DNA of 64,000 nucleotides from NCBI GenBank assembly GCA_028284485.1, contig JANQRQ010000339.1:1-64000 (forward strand), written 5' to 3'. Made by a program: the position numbers and the translations under genes. Below, piece by piece: positions 36,682 through 46,235 of this stretch; positions within the stretch are counted from its first letter, which is position 1; each line of letters opens with the position of its first letter. The stretch is from Planctomycetaceae bacterium (lineage in GTDB: Bacteria; Planctomycetota; Planctomycetia; Planctomycetales; Planctomycetaceae). Below the pieces are notes generated by a model. That model saw only the letters and a program-made list of their open reading frames with translations. It did not search any database and was not told the DNA's origin.

Positions 36682-36698
36682 TTGGCATTAGACCTGCA
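36682..36698 (+). promoter_or_regulatory. Possible second sigma-54 promoter
   Basis: TTGGCATTAGACCTGCA keeps GG-N10-GC and matches the consensus at most positions, with CTGCA for TTGCA. It lies about 370 bases before the DUF1571 gene, a long but possible leader. Confidence 0.45.
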
Positions 36699-37069
36699 CT
36701 GCAATGTGTCGCGGCCAACGCAGTCTGGGCGTCTTCCCGGTGAGCAACCACCGGTTTTGTTGGTCCCCAACGGCCGGCCGGAAGATTAACGCTTGACGTA
36801 AACGTTTATGCGGGCTCATGTTCGAAAGGGATTGGCGGGCAAACGATTGGTCGTCAACTGCTGCAGCGGGCCGCTGTACATTCGATTTGATGCATCGTCG
36901 GCTAAGCGGACGGCGTCGTTTCCAATTGTGAGTATTACAACTTGCACTCGAGCCACATCAAAATATGATCTCGTTGTTCGAGCTGATTTGCATCCGAAGT
37001 TGCGTTCCCAAATTCTCTGGAAAGTGATAACTTTCCGGTTTTATGATTCGAGAGGAAAGAGGCGATCCC

Positions 37070-37939
37070 ATGGCAGACTTGTTCGAGCAGCACAATACCT
37101 TGGCTGCCAGCACTCAAATAGATTTTGGTTGGAAGTTTTGGATGCGGTCGTTGTTGGTGGCAGGAATGCTCGTTGCTTCGACAGCAATGCTCGAGCAAAG
37201 TGCAGCGCAGTCACCTGCAAAGGTTGCCAATCGAGCTAACTCGGCGACAAGCTCCGAAAGCCATAAGTTGGCACCGGCGATTCGCATTGCGCGTGCCAGC
37301 TTAGCAGCCATGGATAAGGTAACCGACTACGACGTCGTGTTTTCAAAACGTGAAATCGTCGGTAGCGCGCTCATCGCACAATCCATGCGGCTTAAGTTTC
37401 GCAAAGAGCCGTTTAGTGTTTACATCCGCTATAATTCGCCGAGCCCCGGGCGCGAAGCCATTTACGTCCAAGGGAAATACGACGGAAAGATCCTGGCGCA
37501 TGGTACGGGCATTGAAGCTATTGCCGGCACGCTTGCCCTGGACCCCAATGGAGCTCGCGCTCTCGAAGAAAGCCGATATCCCATCACGATGATTGGTGCT
37601 GCCAAAATGCTGGAAACTGTCATCGGCCAGTGGGAAGCGGAAATGAAACATAGCGAAGGAGAAGTCAAATACTATCCCAACGCGAAAGTCGGCGATGCCG
37701 AATGCAAGGTGATTGAGTCAACGTATCCCACGCCCAACGAGAAGCTGAAATTCCACATAACACGACTTTACTTCGACAAAACCACCAATTTGCCGGTGCG
37801 TGTTGAACAATTCGGGTTTCCTTCTCGTGGAATGACACAGCCGCCTCTCATTGAAGAATACACGTATCATCAACTCAAACCGAATGTGGGATTGACGGAC
37901 GCAGATTTTGACCCTCGCAATCCTGCATACGATTACTAG
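37070..37939 (+). CDS. DUF1571 family secreted protein
   Basis: 289 residues from ATG 37070, with AGAGG 7 bases upstream. A hydrophobic segment near residues 25-45 (MRSLLVAGMLVASTAML) acts as signal or anchor. The domain holds KVTDYDVVFSKREIV, MRLKFRKEPFSVYIRY, REAIYVQGKYDGKILAH and NLPVRVEQFGFPS, the DUF1571/LolA-like beta pattern frequent in planctomycetes. LolA-like folds bind lipids, so an envelope lipid role is conceivable but not shown. A perfect terminator follows. Confidence 0.75.
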   Translation: MADLFEQHNTLAASTQIDFGWKFWMRSLLVAGMLVASTAMLEQSAAQSPAKVANRANSATSSESHKLAPAIRIARASLAAMDKVTDYDVVFSKREIVGSALIAQSMRLKFRKEPFSVYIRYNSPSPGREAIYVQGKYDGKILAHGTGIEAIAGTLALDPNGARALEESRYPITMIGAAKMLETVIGQWEAEMKHSEGEVKYYPNAKVGDAECKVIESTYPTPNEKLKFHITRLYFDKTTNLPVRVEQFGFPSRGMTQPPLIEEYTYHQLKPNVGLTDADFDPRNPAYDY

Positions 37940-37994
37940 GCGTCGACAGAAAGAGGGAGCCATTGAACACGCTCCCGTCATTTTAGAATCTCCG

Positions 37995-38029
37995 AAGTGG
38001 TTCGATTAACTCGAACCACTTTTTTTTTT
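37995..38029 (+). terminator. Rho-independent terminator
   Basis: AAGTGGTTCGA (37995-38005), loop TTAAC, TCGAACCACTT (38011-38021), within a run of eleven T residues. Perfect 11-bp stem, 55 bases after the DUF1571 stop. Confidence 0.95.
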
Positions 38030-38154
38030 CGCAGCTCTGCTTCTTGTTTGCCGGGGAATACGGCTTACGGTCTCGTCAGACTATCGGAGTTAATATAGAA
38101 TTCGTTTCGACCGTATTTCACTGTTTCTAACTTGGTTGGCCGAGATTATTCGGA

Positions 38155-39048
38155 ATGTTGACTGCTCCGTCAGGAACGAAGAATCGGGAACTTCGTGCGA
38201 CCGATCGAATCGAAGTGGTGAGGACCGCAGTCTCCGATGCAAGAGGCCGTGGGTTACGAATCGGCTGCGTTCCAACCATGGGTGCGTTGCATGCCGGACA
38301 TCTCAGCTTGATTACGGCAGCCCGCGAGGAAACCGATTTCGTTGTCGTTACGATTTTTGTCAATCCCACCCAGTTTGGACCAAACGAAGATTTTCGACAG
38401 TATCCACGCACACTGAACGAAGATATCGAGGCATGCCGCCAAGCCGGTGTTGACCTTGTCTTTCACCCCGAAACCGGAACGATTTACGGGCAAGATGATC
38501 GCACATTTGTCGAGGTCGCCGGCCTATCTGACATTCTGGAAGGTGAGTTTCGCCCGGGACATTTTCGCGGTGTCGCTACGGTGGTCACAAAACTGCTGAA
38601 TATCACGAGTCCAGACTGCGCTTATTTTGGCGCCAAGGACTATCAACAACAACTTTTGATTCGACGCATGTGCCGCGAGTTACACCTGCCGGTGGAAGTT
38701 TGCACCAAACCGACCGTGCGCGAGCCGGATGGACTGGCCTTGAGCAGTCGGAACAGGTATCTCAGCGACTCCGAGCGGCAAGTGGCATTGTTGATCTCTC
38801 AATCACTCCAACTCGCGAAACAGTTGGTCTCGGACGGCGAACACGACATCGATTCGATTTCGAATAAGATGCTGCACCATTTAACTTCGTCGCCGAGTGT
38901 TTCCGTCGACTACGCCACAATTCGAAACGCAGAGACGTTGGAAGAATTGTCAAGTGCCTGCCATTCGATGGTCGGTTTAATCGCCGCTCGAGTGGGAAAG
39001 ACACGTCTGATAGATAACATGTTGATTGATCTCCCAGAGCCGAGATAA
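38155..39048 (+). CDS. panC: Pantothenate synthetase
   Basis: 297 residues, slightly above the usual 280 through a short N-terminal addition. It joins pantoate and beta-alanine with ATP in the cytoplasm (coenzyme A pathway). Motifs: VPTMGALHAGHLSLI (HIGH-type), FVNPTQFGPNEDFRQYPR, EGEFRPGHFRGVATVV, FGAKDYQQ and KMSS-like LALSSRNRYLS. lgt starts 3 bases after its stop, so the two are probably co-transcribed although functionally unrelated. panB and panD are absent here. Confidence 0.97.
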   Translation: MLTAPSGTKNRELRATDRIEVVRTAVSDARGRGLRIGCVPTMGALHAGHLSLITAAREETDFVVVTIFVNPTQFGPNEDFRQYPRTLNEDIEACRQAGVDLVFHPETGTIYGQDDRTFVEVAGLSDILEGEFRPGHFRGVATVVTKLLNITSPDCAYFGAKDYQQQLLIRRMCRELHLPVEVCTKPTVREPDGLALSSRNRYLSDSERQVALLISQSLQLAKQLVSDGEHDIDSISNKMLHHLTSSPSVSVDYATIRNAETLEELSSACHSMVGLIAARVGKTRLIDNMLIDLPEPR

Positions 39049-39051
39049 GAA

Positions 39052-40128
39052 ATGCGCCAGACACTCTTGAGAATTCGTTTGGGGGAACTCTGGTCGCTGG
39101 AACCAGTCAATAACGTTACAGCGATCGGGATCGGGTATTTGCTAGTCCCTTGGATGCTGATCGGGCTGTGGTGGGGCTGGCGATACATTGTGCGATCAGG
39201 ATGGAAGCCGGAATATATCTCGTCGGTCGTCACATGGGCCATCGTGGGGCTGGTCATCTTTATGACACCATCTGTCGCCGGCGACAGATCGATCCCGATC
39301 TTTGGATACGGCTTTATGATGTTCTGCGGATTCGCAGCCGGCGGATGGACCGCTGGGCGCCGGGCCCAAAAGTACGGATACGACCCGAATCTCATTTGGG
39401 ATCTGGCAATCTGGGTCTTTTTTTCAGGAATCATTGGGGCACGGCTCCTCTACCTCATCCAGTACGGCGACCGTGTTTTTGCAGGCGCTCAAGGCATTGG
39501 AGGTCTACTTTTTGCCGCAATCAATTTGCCCGATGGTGGACTGATCTTTTACGGGGGCGTCATCGTTGGAACGGTTGCGTTCTTTGCGTTTTGCCGTCGG
39601 AGGCAAATCGGACCTCTGGAATTATCCGATCTTGCCGTTCCTTCCGTTTTTCTGGGAATGGCGTTCGGGCGGTTCGGCTGCTTCTTAAATGGGTGTTGCT
39701 ACGGAGACCGATGCACCCTGCCCTGGGCCGTCACATTTCCAGAAGGCAGTGTTCCCTACCTGGCGTTGCTGAATCGCGGCTTTCTCGAGGTCGGCGCTGC
39801 AGCAAGCCTTCCGTTGCACCCGACTCAATTGTACAGCGTGATCAACGGGCTGGCGTTAGCAGCATTGACGTCCGCCATCTATGCGACACGTCCGCGGCAT
39901 GGGATCGTAACAGCGATCGCGTTAACGCTGTATCCGCTGACTCGAATCATTATTGAGTTTCTTCGTGGCGATGAAATGGGACAAATGGGAACTGCGTTAA
40001 CCATCTCTCAATGGATCAGTATGGGTGTTCTCTTGTTCGGCGCTGTTCTTTGGTTCGTGATAAGCGGGAAGCCCCGATCAAACAAATTGAAATCAATAAT
40101 GCCCAAAGGTCGATCGGCCCCAGCATAG
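39052..40128 (+). CDS. lgt: Prolipoprotein diacylglyceryl transferase
   Basis: 358 residues, longer than the usual 260-290 through an extra N-terminal membrane segment (residues of about 25-70). Lgt attaches diacylglycerol to the lipobox cysteine of prolipoproteins at the inner membrane. Motifs: LPDGGLIFYGGVIVG, the signature FGRFGCFLNGCCYGD (RxGNFxN variant) and LHPTQLYS. Several lipoproteins of this window would be substrates. It follows panC by 3 bases. Confidence 0.94.
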   Translation: MRQTLLRIRLGELWSLEPVNNVTAIGIGYLLVPWMLIGLWWGWRYIVRSGWKPEYISSVVTWAIVGLVIFMTPSVAGDRSIPIFGYGFMMFCGFAAGGWTAGRRAQKYGYDPNLIWDLAIWVFFSGIIGARLLYLIQYGDRVFAGAQGIGGLLFAAINLPDGGLIFYGGVIVGTVAFFAFCRRRQIGPLELSDLAVPSVFLGMAFGRFGCFLNGCCYGDRCTLPWAVTFPEGSVPYLALLNRGFLEVGAAASLPLHPTQLYSVINGLALAALTSAIYATRPRHGIVTAIALTLYPLTRIIIEFLRGDEMGQMGTALTISQWISMGVLLFGAVLWFVISGKPRSNKLKSIMPKGRSAPA

Positions 40129-40274
40129 TTTCGTCTCGCAAAGGAGAGCACGGCTTGACAGCCAACGGTGAACACGGGACGATTCCAGCAAGCGCACCCT
40201 ATTCGGCATGACGTGAATAGCGTGAATTTGAGCATTGCATTGCAAGACTCAACGAGTGACTCATATCAACATTC

Positions 40275-40919
40275 GTGAGCCATTCATCTGCAAGTTTTGA
40301 GTCGTATGTTTTCGAACGTAATCATCCGAATCTCAATTGTACCTTTCCGGTGAATAAAAGTGACGAAGAACTCATCAACGAGTGTCTCGCTGGACAAACT
40401 GAGGCCTTTAGTCAGATCGTAGGCCGCTACCAGAACCGTCTTTACAACACACTCGTTAGCGTATTGGGATCCGCCGACGATGCGCGCGATGCAAGCCAAG
40501 AAGCATGGGTCCTGGCCTTTCAAAAGTTGGACTCGTTTCGCGGCCATTCAGCCTTTTACTCGTGGCTGTTTCGCATTGCCTTGAACTCCGCTGTCAGCCA
40601 CCAGCGAAAGTCAGCTCGTGTGCGCCTTTCGACAGATCAAGTGGCAGAACAAACCGGCGCGGAACCTCCGGATTCCCGGCCTGATACATCGCCATCGCAT
40701 TCTCTCGAGGTGCAGGAAAAGCAGGAAGCCGTCCAGCGAGCGCTCAACGAACTTGCAGAAGAGTATCGCGTTGTACTCGTCCTGAAAGAATTCGAGGGGC
40801 TGAAATACGAGGAAATTGCCGAGATTGTCGATTGCCCGATTGGCACTGTCCGAAGTCGAATTCACCGAGCGCGAATGGAGCTACGAGAAAAACTCGAAGG
40901 AATTCTCGGGCGAGACTAG
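40275..40919 (+). CDS. ECF-type RNA polymerase sigma factor
   Basis: 214 residues from GTG 40275; GTG 40350 (189 residues) would remove a non-conserved leader and is a real alternative. Sigma region 2 (FSQIVGRYQNRLYNTLVSVL, DDARDASQEAWVLAFQKL) and region 4 (LNELAEEYRVVLVLKEFEGL, YEEIAEIVDCPIGTVRSRIH) are typical of ECF/RpoE-like factors, separated by a Ser/Pro-rich linker. No anti-sigma gene follows; the 3' end overlaps sppA by 4 bases tail to tail. Its regulon is unknown. Confidence 0.93.
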   Translation: MSHSSASFESYVFERNHPNLNCTFPVNKSDEELINECLAGQTEAFSQIVGRYQNRLYNTLVSVLGSADDARDASQEAWVLAFQKLDSFRGHSAFYSWLFRIALNSAVSHQRKSARVRLSTDQVAEQTGAEPPDSRPDTSPSHSLEVQEKQEAVQRALNELAEEYRVVLVLKEFEGLKYEEIAEIVDCPIGTVRSRIHRARMELREKLEGILGRD

Positions 40920-41980
40920 TCTCTTAACCCGCCGCTTCCGACGTTCGTCGTGGAAAGAAATCCGGGGGCCCACGAGCACAAATACATCGCGCGTGGCACG
41001 GAGGCCTCCAGCAGCTTGTCAACGACCGAATCCTGCTGATTCTGCTGAACGGTTCCTAGAAAGAAGTCGGTGATCGTTGGCTGAAATTGATAGGTGACAA
41101 TGCGCGCTCGCTTCAAACCCAGCTGCTTCCGTAGGGCTGTGAGGGCATCTTCTTCGAAACCAATTTCGTCAACCAGGCTATTCTCCAATGCATCGGTCGC
41201 CGTAAAGACTTCACCGGTTGCCAGTTTTTTGACCGCGTCCTCGTCGAGTTGCTTGCGGTTGTCGGCGATAACATTGACAAATCGCTGAAACGCATCCTGC
41301 ATAATTCGATCCCACACCTCAATTTCTTCCTGCGACAATTCCCGAAACGGACTAAGCGAATCTTTCAGCGCGCCTGTCTTTAAAGGTTCGACTTTCAGCC
41401 CGATGTTGTCGGAAAGTTGTGTCAGGTCGTAGCGGGGAATAATGACACCGATGGACCCGGTCCATGTTGTCGGTTCCGCATAGATGCGCCCTTCGACCCC
41501 TGCCCCCATAGCAACGTAGATTCCGCCAGACGCGGCAAGACGCTTCATCGCGACATAAATAGGTTTGTCCTGGCGCAATTCTCGAAGGCGGTGGTAGATC
41601 TGGTGACTGTCGGCGACCAGTCCGCCCGGGCTATCAATGGAGAGGAGGACCCCTTTGACTGCGCTGTCCTCTTTGGCTCGTTGAATTGCACGCAGAATGC
41701 GTTCCGTATACGGCGGCATAATCGTGCCGGTGACATTGATAATCGCGATCTTCGATTTCGCTGAACGTTCACCGGAATGGTATCGCTCAGTCGGAGATGC
41801 CGTCGTGCCGAAATACTCCGCGAATGACGCGTACAGCGAGATGTTGACGAGGATTGAAACGACCAATGCGATGACCAATAGCCGATTCAACAGGCTCCGT
41901 TTTCTGCTCTGCGAATCCGCAGGCTGAACAATGACGGTTGGTGCAGTTGGCTGTGGTCGAGATTCCTGTTCGTTTGACAT
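40916..41980 (-). CDS. sppA: Signal peptide peptidase SppA, single-domain type
   Basis: 354 residues, the short form. One N-terminal transmembrane helix (LLVIALVVSILVNISLYASF) places the protease outside the membrane. Ser-Lys dyad: Ser in RLAASGGIYVAMGA and Lys in TGALKDSLSPFREL; KGVLLSIDSPGGLV and TWTGSIGVI are also present. It degrades cleaved signal peptides. The C-terminus after residue 300 is poorly conserved. Divergent from the YHS-like gene. Confidence 0.93.
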   Translation of the reverse strand: MSNEQESRPQPTAPTVIVQPADSQSRKRSLLNRLLVIALVVSILVNISLYASFAEYFGTTASPTERYHSGERSAKSKIAIINVTGTIMPPYTERILRAIQRAKEDSAVKGVLLSIDSPGGLVADSHQIYHRLRELRQDKPIYVAMKRLAASGGIYVAMGAGVEGRIYAEPTTWTGSIGVIIPRYDLTQLSDNIGLKVEPLKTGALKDSLSPFRELSQEEIEVWDRIMQDAFQRFVNVIADNRKQLDEDAVKKLATGEVFTATDALENSLVDEIGFEEDALTALRKQLGLKRARIVTYQFQPTITDFFLGTVQQNQQDSVVDKLLEASVPRAMYLCSWAPGFLSTTNVGSGGLRD

Positions 41981-42225
41981 TTGGCAATCTACGGGGAGTT
42001 TGCGGGTTTAAACGGTTTTATCGAATGTGTGGATTAGATGCAGCATGTGCCCCGAATCCGCGGCGAATCAGGCAGAGTCGTCAAAATCCGCACTCGCTCT
42101 CGACGATAGAGTATCTGAAGTGGGCCGGTCAATTCGGTTACGCTGATTATCTCTGTCTTGAGGATTTCATGCAATCTCACGGCTTGGCGGCCTCGGCCCA
42201 GCCATCGACGAGAGGACTATACGCG

Positions 42226-43857
42226 ATGAGAACCAACGACGGTTTCTCCCTGGGCAAACTCCTTGTTTACACCGCAGCTGGATTGATGTTGTGTTCGGCA
42301 GTCGGCCTTGGCGCGGGTATCCGCCCCACCTATCGGTCGATGCAAAAAGAACGCAAAGCACGCCGGCTCGCGAAAGAGGCTGAAACTCAATCGAAGTCCG
42401 CCGCGCAGTCTTCGCCGTCAAAATTGCCGGCCTCGAAAGTCGCAAAGGCTCCTTCAAGTCCACAGCCGTCACCTCAAACGTCCCGTCAGCCCCGCCTCTT
42501 TCAACCATTGGCCGGTGACCAAACTTCGCCGAAGAAGTTAGTCAACGCCTACAGTCCCGTCGAAAATTCGCGCATCAACCAACAAAGACCGCGAATCATT
42601 CAAACATCGCAGGTGACCACAGACGCGCAACGCCGCACCGAGATCCAGCGTCAATTGGAAGCCTTGTACCGTCGTGATGGCCGGGAAATGCCGCCGATGA
42701 ATCTTTCGAAAGTGCCCTCCACAGCGGGACAACCGCGAAACGGATTGGAATCGCGAAATCTGCAGAAAATTCAACCGCCGGCAAACCCACAGCAGGCTCA
42801 GGTGGCCCAACCGAGCAATCGGCGCGTCCCGAGATTCCTGCAGCGTCTATTCCCATCGCGCCAGCAAAAGCCACAACAGCTGCAACCGCAGGCGACCCAA
42901 CAGCTGCAACCGCAGGCGAATCAAGCGTTGACGCGAAATCCGGCCGCACTGCCCCAACAACAGCCGACCGTTCAACCCAAAGTTGACAACGCTCCGACAA
43001 CAACCAAGCCGATTGTCACCGCGAATCCGGCTGTTCAAAAATCGACGGGCAGCTCGCAACCAGAGCCCAAGTTCACAGCGGTCGCGCCAAAGCAATTTAC
43101 GCTCGACTTGGCGCCAACGACAGAAGAAACGAAAAAGAAGCCCGCCAGTCGACCTGTCGACATTGTGTCCAACGTCGATGAAGACTTGGATGATATCTTT
43201 CCCGACGGCTCGGAAGAAGAAGCCGACAACCAGAAAACGAAAACACCGTTCAGCGGTAAGTCTTTAAGCGAAGCTCGTTCGGTCGCAAATACGAGCAAGC
43301 CCTCACCGAAGGCACCACCGGCTACTGAAGTTGAAGAAGAGCCAACATTGGACGAGATTCTTGACTCGTTCTCGCCTTCCCAGGAAATCGCTGCTCAACC
43401 GGCATCAGAGAACGAAAGCGATTCAGTCGCGACCCAAACTCCTGCTGAAAAACCTTTCGCTGAAGAAATCGCAACGACCTCAAATCGAACTGAGCACGAT
43501 TCAAAGATTCAGCTAATTGCGTCGAGAAGCGAACTGTCGGGACTTAAAGGTTTCTGCATCGTCGCTTTAAGAGACAAACGCGAACTTGTGAACGTCAATC
43601 TTCTCTACGGTTCCGTCTACGAGACGAGAACGTACTACTTCGCCTCACGCGAGAATTGGGCCAAATTCGAAAGCAACCCAGCCAAGTACGCCCCGGCTGC
43701 AGGCGGTCGCGATGTGGTTGTGCTGAAGCACCAAGAAATGGACATCGAAGGGAGTTTGGACCACGCAGTCTGGTATCGTGGACGCTTGCATCTGTTTAGC
43801 AGCCAAGAGACCTTGGCCCAGTTCACCAGAAATCCGAAATCGTTCATCACCGACTGA
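42226..43857 (+). CDS. Secreted protein with long low-complexity linker and C-terminal YHS-like repeats
   Basis: 543 residues from ATG 42226; ATG 42169 is also plausible. A signal-anchor (LGKLLVYTAAGLMLCSAVGL) is followed by about 400 residues rich in Gln, Pro, Lys, Ser and Glu with no fold, including two copies of a 24-base repeat. The last 120 residues hold two YHS-like units: GFCIVALRDKRELVNVN, TYYFASRENWAKFESNPAKY, and AVWYRGRLHLFSSQETLAQF. YHS modules occur beside metal-binding proteins, but the YHS cysteines are mostly missing here. Periplasmic location inferred; function unknown. Confidence 0.7.
   Translation: MRTNDGFSLGKLLVYTAAGLMLCSAVGLGAGIRPTYRSMQKERKARRLAKEAETQSKSAAQSSPSKLPASKVAKAPSSPQPSPQTSRQPRLFQPLAGDQTSPKKLVNAYSPVENSRINQQRPRIIQTSQVTTDAQRRTEIQRQLEALYRRDGREMPPMNLSKVPSTAGQPRNGLESRNLQKIQPPANPQQAQVAQPSNRRVPRFLQRLFPSRQQKPQQLQPQATQQLQPQANQALTRNPAALPQQQPTVQPKVDNAPTTTKPIVTANPAVQKSTGSSQPEPKFTAVAPKQFTLDLAPTTEETKKKPASRPVDIVSNVDEDLDDIFPDGSEEEADNQKTKTPFSGKSLSEARSVANTSKPSPKAPPATEVEEEPTLDEILDSFSPSQEIAAQPASENESDSVATQTPAEKPFAEEIATTSNRTEHDSKIQLIASRSELSGLKGFCIVALRDKRELVNVNLLYGSVYETRTYYFASRENWAKFESNPAKYAPAAGGRDVVVLKHQEMDIEGSLDHAVWYRGRLHLFSSQETLAQFTRNPKSFITD
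42874..42919 (+). repeat. Two-copy 24-base tandem repeat inside the YHS-like gene
   Basis: CAACAGCTGCAACCGCAGGC recurs at 42874 and 42898, encoding QQLQPQA twice. It lies in the unstructured linker and is probably a slippage-derived, length-variable stretch. Confidence 0.8.
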
Positions 43858-44054
43858 GTGCCGCAACCACAACCAATGGTCGCATTGAGAATTCGCTGAT
43901 GCTCTTCGGGCGGATGCGAATTCCACTCAAAGAATGAATCCCGATTCGAATCCCTTAGCTGGCGCGCCACGATTCACGCGCCCTTTGGAAGGAATTCGAT
44001 TGTGGACAATCATTCAACGATTGAACGAAGGTGCCATCAAAGCCGCGATGCTCT

Positions 44055-44963
44055 TCAGATTGGCTTCTTGGACCAATGGCGGCGAATCGCGGAATCGGCT
44101 GCGATTATCAGCTTTCTCCACGTCGGCAGGGTCACCGTGCGCGTAAAGACATCGTAGTTTCGACGCTCGATTTCGTTCAGTAACCCGCCGTATATCCTCA
44201 GCATTGCGCGTAGAATCGGTTGGCCTGATGGCGCGAGGTAATCGAACAACTCCTCGGCTTTGACATAGTAGGACCTGGCACGGTCAACTTGAAACTTCAT
44301 GAGTTCCTGAAAGCTGCCGTTGCGACGTTCGTTGAGAAGATCATCAAACGAATAGCCAAACCGATGGAGATCTTCACGCGGCAGATAGACTCGACCCATA
44401 CCGGCATCTTCGGAGAGGTCTCGCAGAATATTCGTCAACTGAAATGCGAGACCACAGTCCTCGGCACAGCTCACTGCACGGTCGTCCTCGAACCCCCAAA
44501 TGTGGATGCAGCATAGCCCAACAACACCGGCCACGTGATAGCAGTAGTGGCGCAGCTCTTCGAAAGTTTCGAAGCCGGAAGGCTGTAAGTCCATCTCAAT
44601 GCCGTCGATAACGGCCGACAAATATGCGGGGGGAATCTCATACTGTTGGACAATATGCGCTAACGCCGGAAACACTGGATGATGCCCCGGCTGACCGTCA
44701 AGCGCCGAATCGAGGCTCGCACGCCAATCTGTAAGATTGGCCGCCTTTTCAGAGACCGAAATTCCCAAGGAATCGCCGAGGTCGTCAGTGACGCGCATGA
44801 ATGCGTAGAGCACGCACATGGCTCGGAACTCTTCGCGCGGCAACCCCAGGAATGAGAAATAGAAGTTCCGGGCCGCCGAACGTGTCAGCGATTGGCAGAA
44901 TGAATAGGATTCTTCCAAACTGGCGGCCGCCGAGGATTCTTTGCTGGTTCGGTCGCCCATCAT
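44055..44963 (-). CDS. hpnD: Squalene/phytoene synthase family enzyme, HpnD type
   Basis: 302 residues. First Asp-rich motif RVTDDLGDS, second motif LTNILRDLSEDAGMGRVYLP, and the AFMRVTDD / YCYHVAGVVGL signatures. HpnD forms presqualene diphosphate from two farnesyl diphosphates; HpnC then makes hydroxysqualene. Its start overlaps the hpnC stop by 4 bases (ATGA), indicating coupled translation. hpnE and squalene-hopene cyclase are not in the window. Confidence 0.9.
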   Translation of the reverse strand: MMGDRTSKESSAAASLEESYSFCQSLTRSAARNFYFSFLGLPREEFRAMCVLYAFMRVTDDLGDSLGISVSEKAANLTDWRASLDSALDGQPGHHPVFPALAHIVQQYEIPPAYLSAVIDGIEMDLQPSGFETFEELRHYCYHVAGVVGLCCIHIWGFEDDRAVSCAEDCGLAFQLTNILRDLSEDAGMGRVYLPREDLHRFGYSFDDLLNERRNGSFQELMKFQVDRARSYYVKAEELFDYLAPSGQPILRAMLRIYGGLLNEIERRNYDVFTRTVTLPTWRKLIIAADSAIRRHWSKKPI

Positions 44964-45883
44964 GGCCGACGACTTTCTATTCGCCCCGGCTCATATTTGT
45001 TACCAAAAGCTCGACGCACGAGGCATGTTCCCATCAAGCGAACAGTGTCGAGTTTCGTCAGCACGGGGCGGCACTCCCAAACTCGAAAGCCAATCGATTC
45101 GATACGGTCAAGTATCCTTAATCCACCGCGAGCAAACAGCTCTATCACGATCTTTAAGCGTCCCGGCATCTGTTCCGAAAGTGGCAGTCCGGCGGTGAGG
45201 AATTCGCGTGCTCGACCGACCTCGTATTTCATCAGTTCCAGAAACGCCGCATTGGTCACACAATTCTGCCAGTCTTCGAGCTGGTATCCAAATCTGTTGC
45301 CGTCTTCGATCGGCAGGTAGCATCGCCCTATTTCATGGTCCCGCTGTACATCTTGCCAAAAGTTTGCCAATTGCAACCCTGTGCAGATCGAGTTGGACCA
45401 CTCCAGATTCTGTTCCGTATGATTCCGACACAGGTACAAAACGAGTTCACCGACGGGGTTTGCACTGCGGCAGCAGTAGTCCTGCAAATCGGCGAAACTC
45501 TGGTAAGCGTGAACATGCTGATCCTGTTCAAACGCGGAAATGAGATCTTCAAACGGCTTTGGCGGAATCTCGAATTCCCGAATCGTCTGCTGCAACGCCA
45601 CGAAAACGGGATGTGTTGCTTGCCCATCGAAGCATTTTCCAAGCGACTCACGCCACCACTTGAGCAAATCTAACGACTGCTGCTCGCCGGTTACCTCATC
45701 TGCCAAGTCGTCCGACCAGCGACAATAGGCGTAGATGTTTGCAAAATGTTGTCTGAGCTCGGCCGGAACAAAAAAAGTCAGGACTGGGAAATTCTCGTAG
45801 TGAGCCCGCGCAAGGTTTTTGCAATACGATTCGGCCTCGGAGATAGAAAGACGCTCCCCGACCTGTCCGGTGGGGCTTTCCAT
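44960..45883 (-). CDS. hpnC: Squalene synthase HpnC type
   Basis: 307 residues from ATG 45883; the upstream extension runs toward der and lacks family similarity. Motifs: YCKNLARAHYENFPVLTFFV, YAYCRWSDDLADEV, YCCRSANPVGELVLYL and LANFWQDVQRDHEIGRCYLP, the HpnC-type variants of the prenyl synthase Asp motifs. It acts with HpnD at the inner membrane in hopanoid/squalene synthesis. hpnC-hpnD order is the standard one. The der gene starts divergently about 350 bases away. Confidence 0.9.
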   Translation of the reverse strand: MESPTGQVGERLSISEAESYCKNLARAHYENFPVLTFFVPAELRQHFANIYAYCRWSDDLADEVTGEQQSLDLLKWWRESLGKCFDGQATHPVFVALQQTIREFEIPPKPFEDLISAFEQDQHVHAYQSFADLQDYCCRSANPVGELVLYLCRNHTEQNLEWSNSICTGLQLANFWQDVQRDHEIGRCYLPIEDGNRFGYQLEDWQNCVTNAAFLELMKYEVGRAREFLTAGLPLSEQMPGRLKIVIELFARGGLRILDRIESIGFRVWECRPVLTKLDTVRLMGTCLVRRAFGNKYEPGRIESRRP

Positions 45884-46235
45884 GGCTTCAGTGGCAGGCC
45901 CCCATTGCGATAGTTCATTCGTAAATGAAGCAGACAACGGTCGCCATCTCCTCAACACTCCAAAGCTCACTTCTGCCCTGCCCCCGCATTCTGACAGGAT
46001 AAAGCATCGGCCCCATGATTGAAACGGGACGGGATTGACCGCCTGCATCGACAGCTTGCATTTAACGGCCATAAAAGCTGACTCGGACAGAGCAAACGCG
46101 ATAATTCCGGACATTTGGCCGCCGAGCCGTCAATTGAATGCAAGACCTCATTTGGCGATTCCCGCCCGACTGGTATGGTTTCGGCGATCGATCGGCTACA
46201 TTGAGTATGAAGCTACGTTGATTGGAGTGTTTGAA

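Larger units (their letters stand above)
36206..37069. other. 864-base noncoding region with palindrome, hairpin and sigma-54-like motif
   Basis: The longest stretch without a gene. It holds GGCCGCG-N6-CGCGGCC (36395-36414), the palindrome CGACAATTGTCG (36583-36594), a weak CCTAA-CCG-TTAGG-TTTT hairpin (36646-36662) and a sigma-54-like motif (36682-36698). No reading frame shows motifs. It may hold a small RNA or the long leader of the DUF1571 gene. Confidence 0.45.

Noticed and set aside
36808-37239. Plus-strand frame of 143 codons before and into the DUF1571 gene
   Set aside because: Cys/Arg-rich composition, no motif, overlaps a better supported gene in another frame.
41938-42225. N-terminal extension of the YHS-like protein
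   Set aside because: The extension runs through the divergent spacer with sppA, lacks conservation-like features and precedes a proper signal-anchor start.
43934-44146. Frame of 70 codons between the YHS-like gene and hpnD
   Set aside because: Overlaps the hpnD 3' end antisense and has no recognisable domain or ribosome site.
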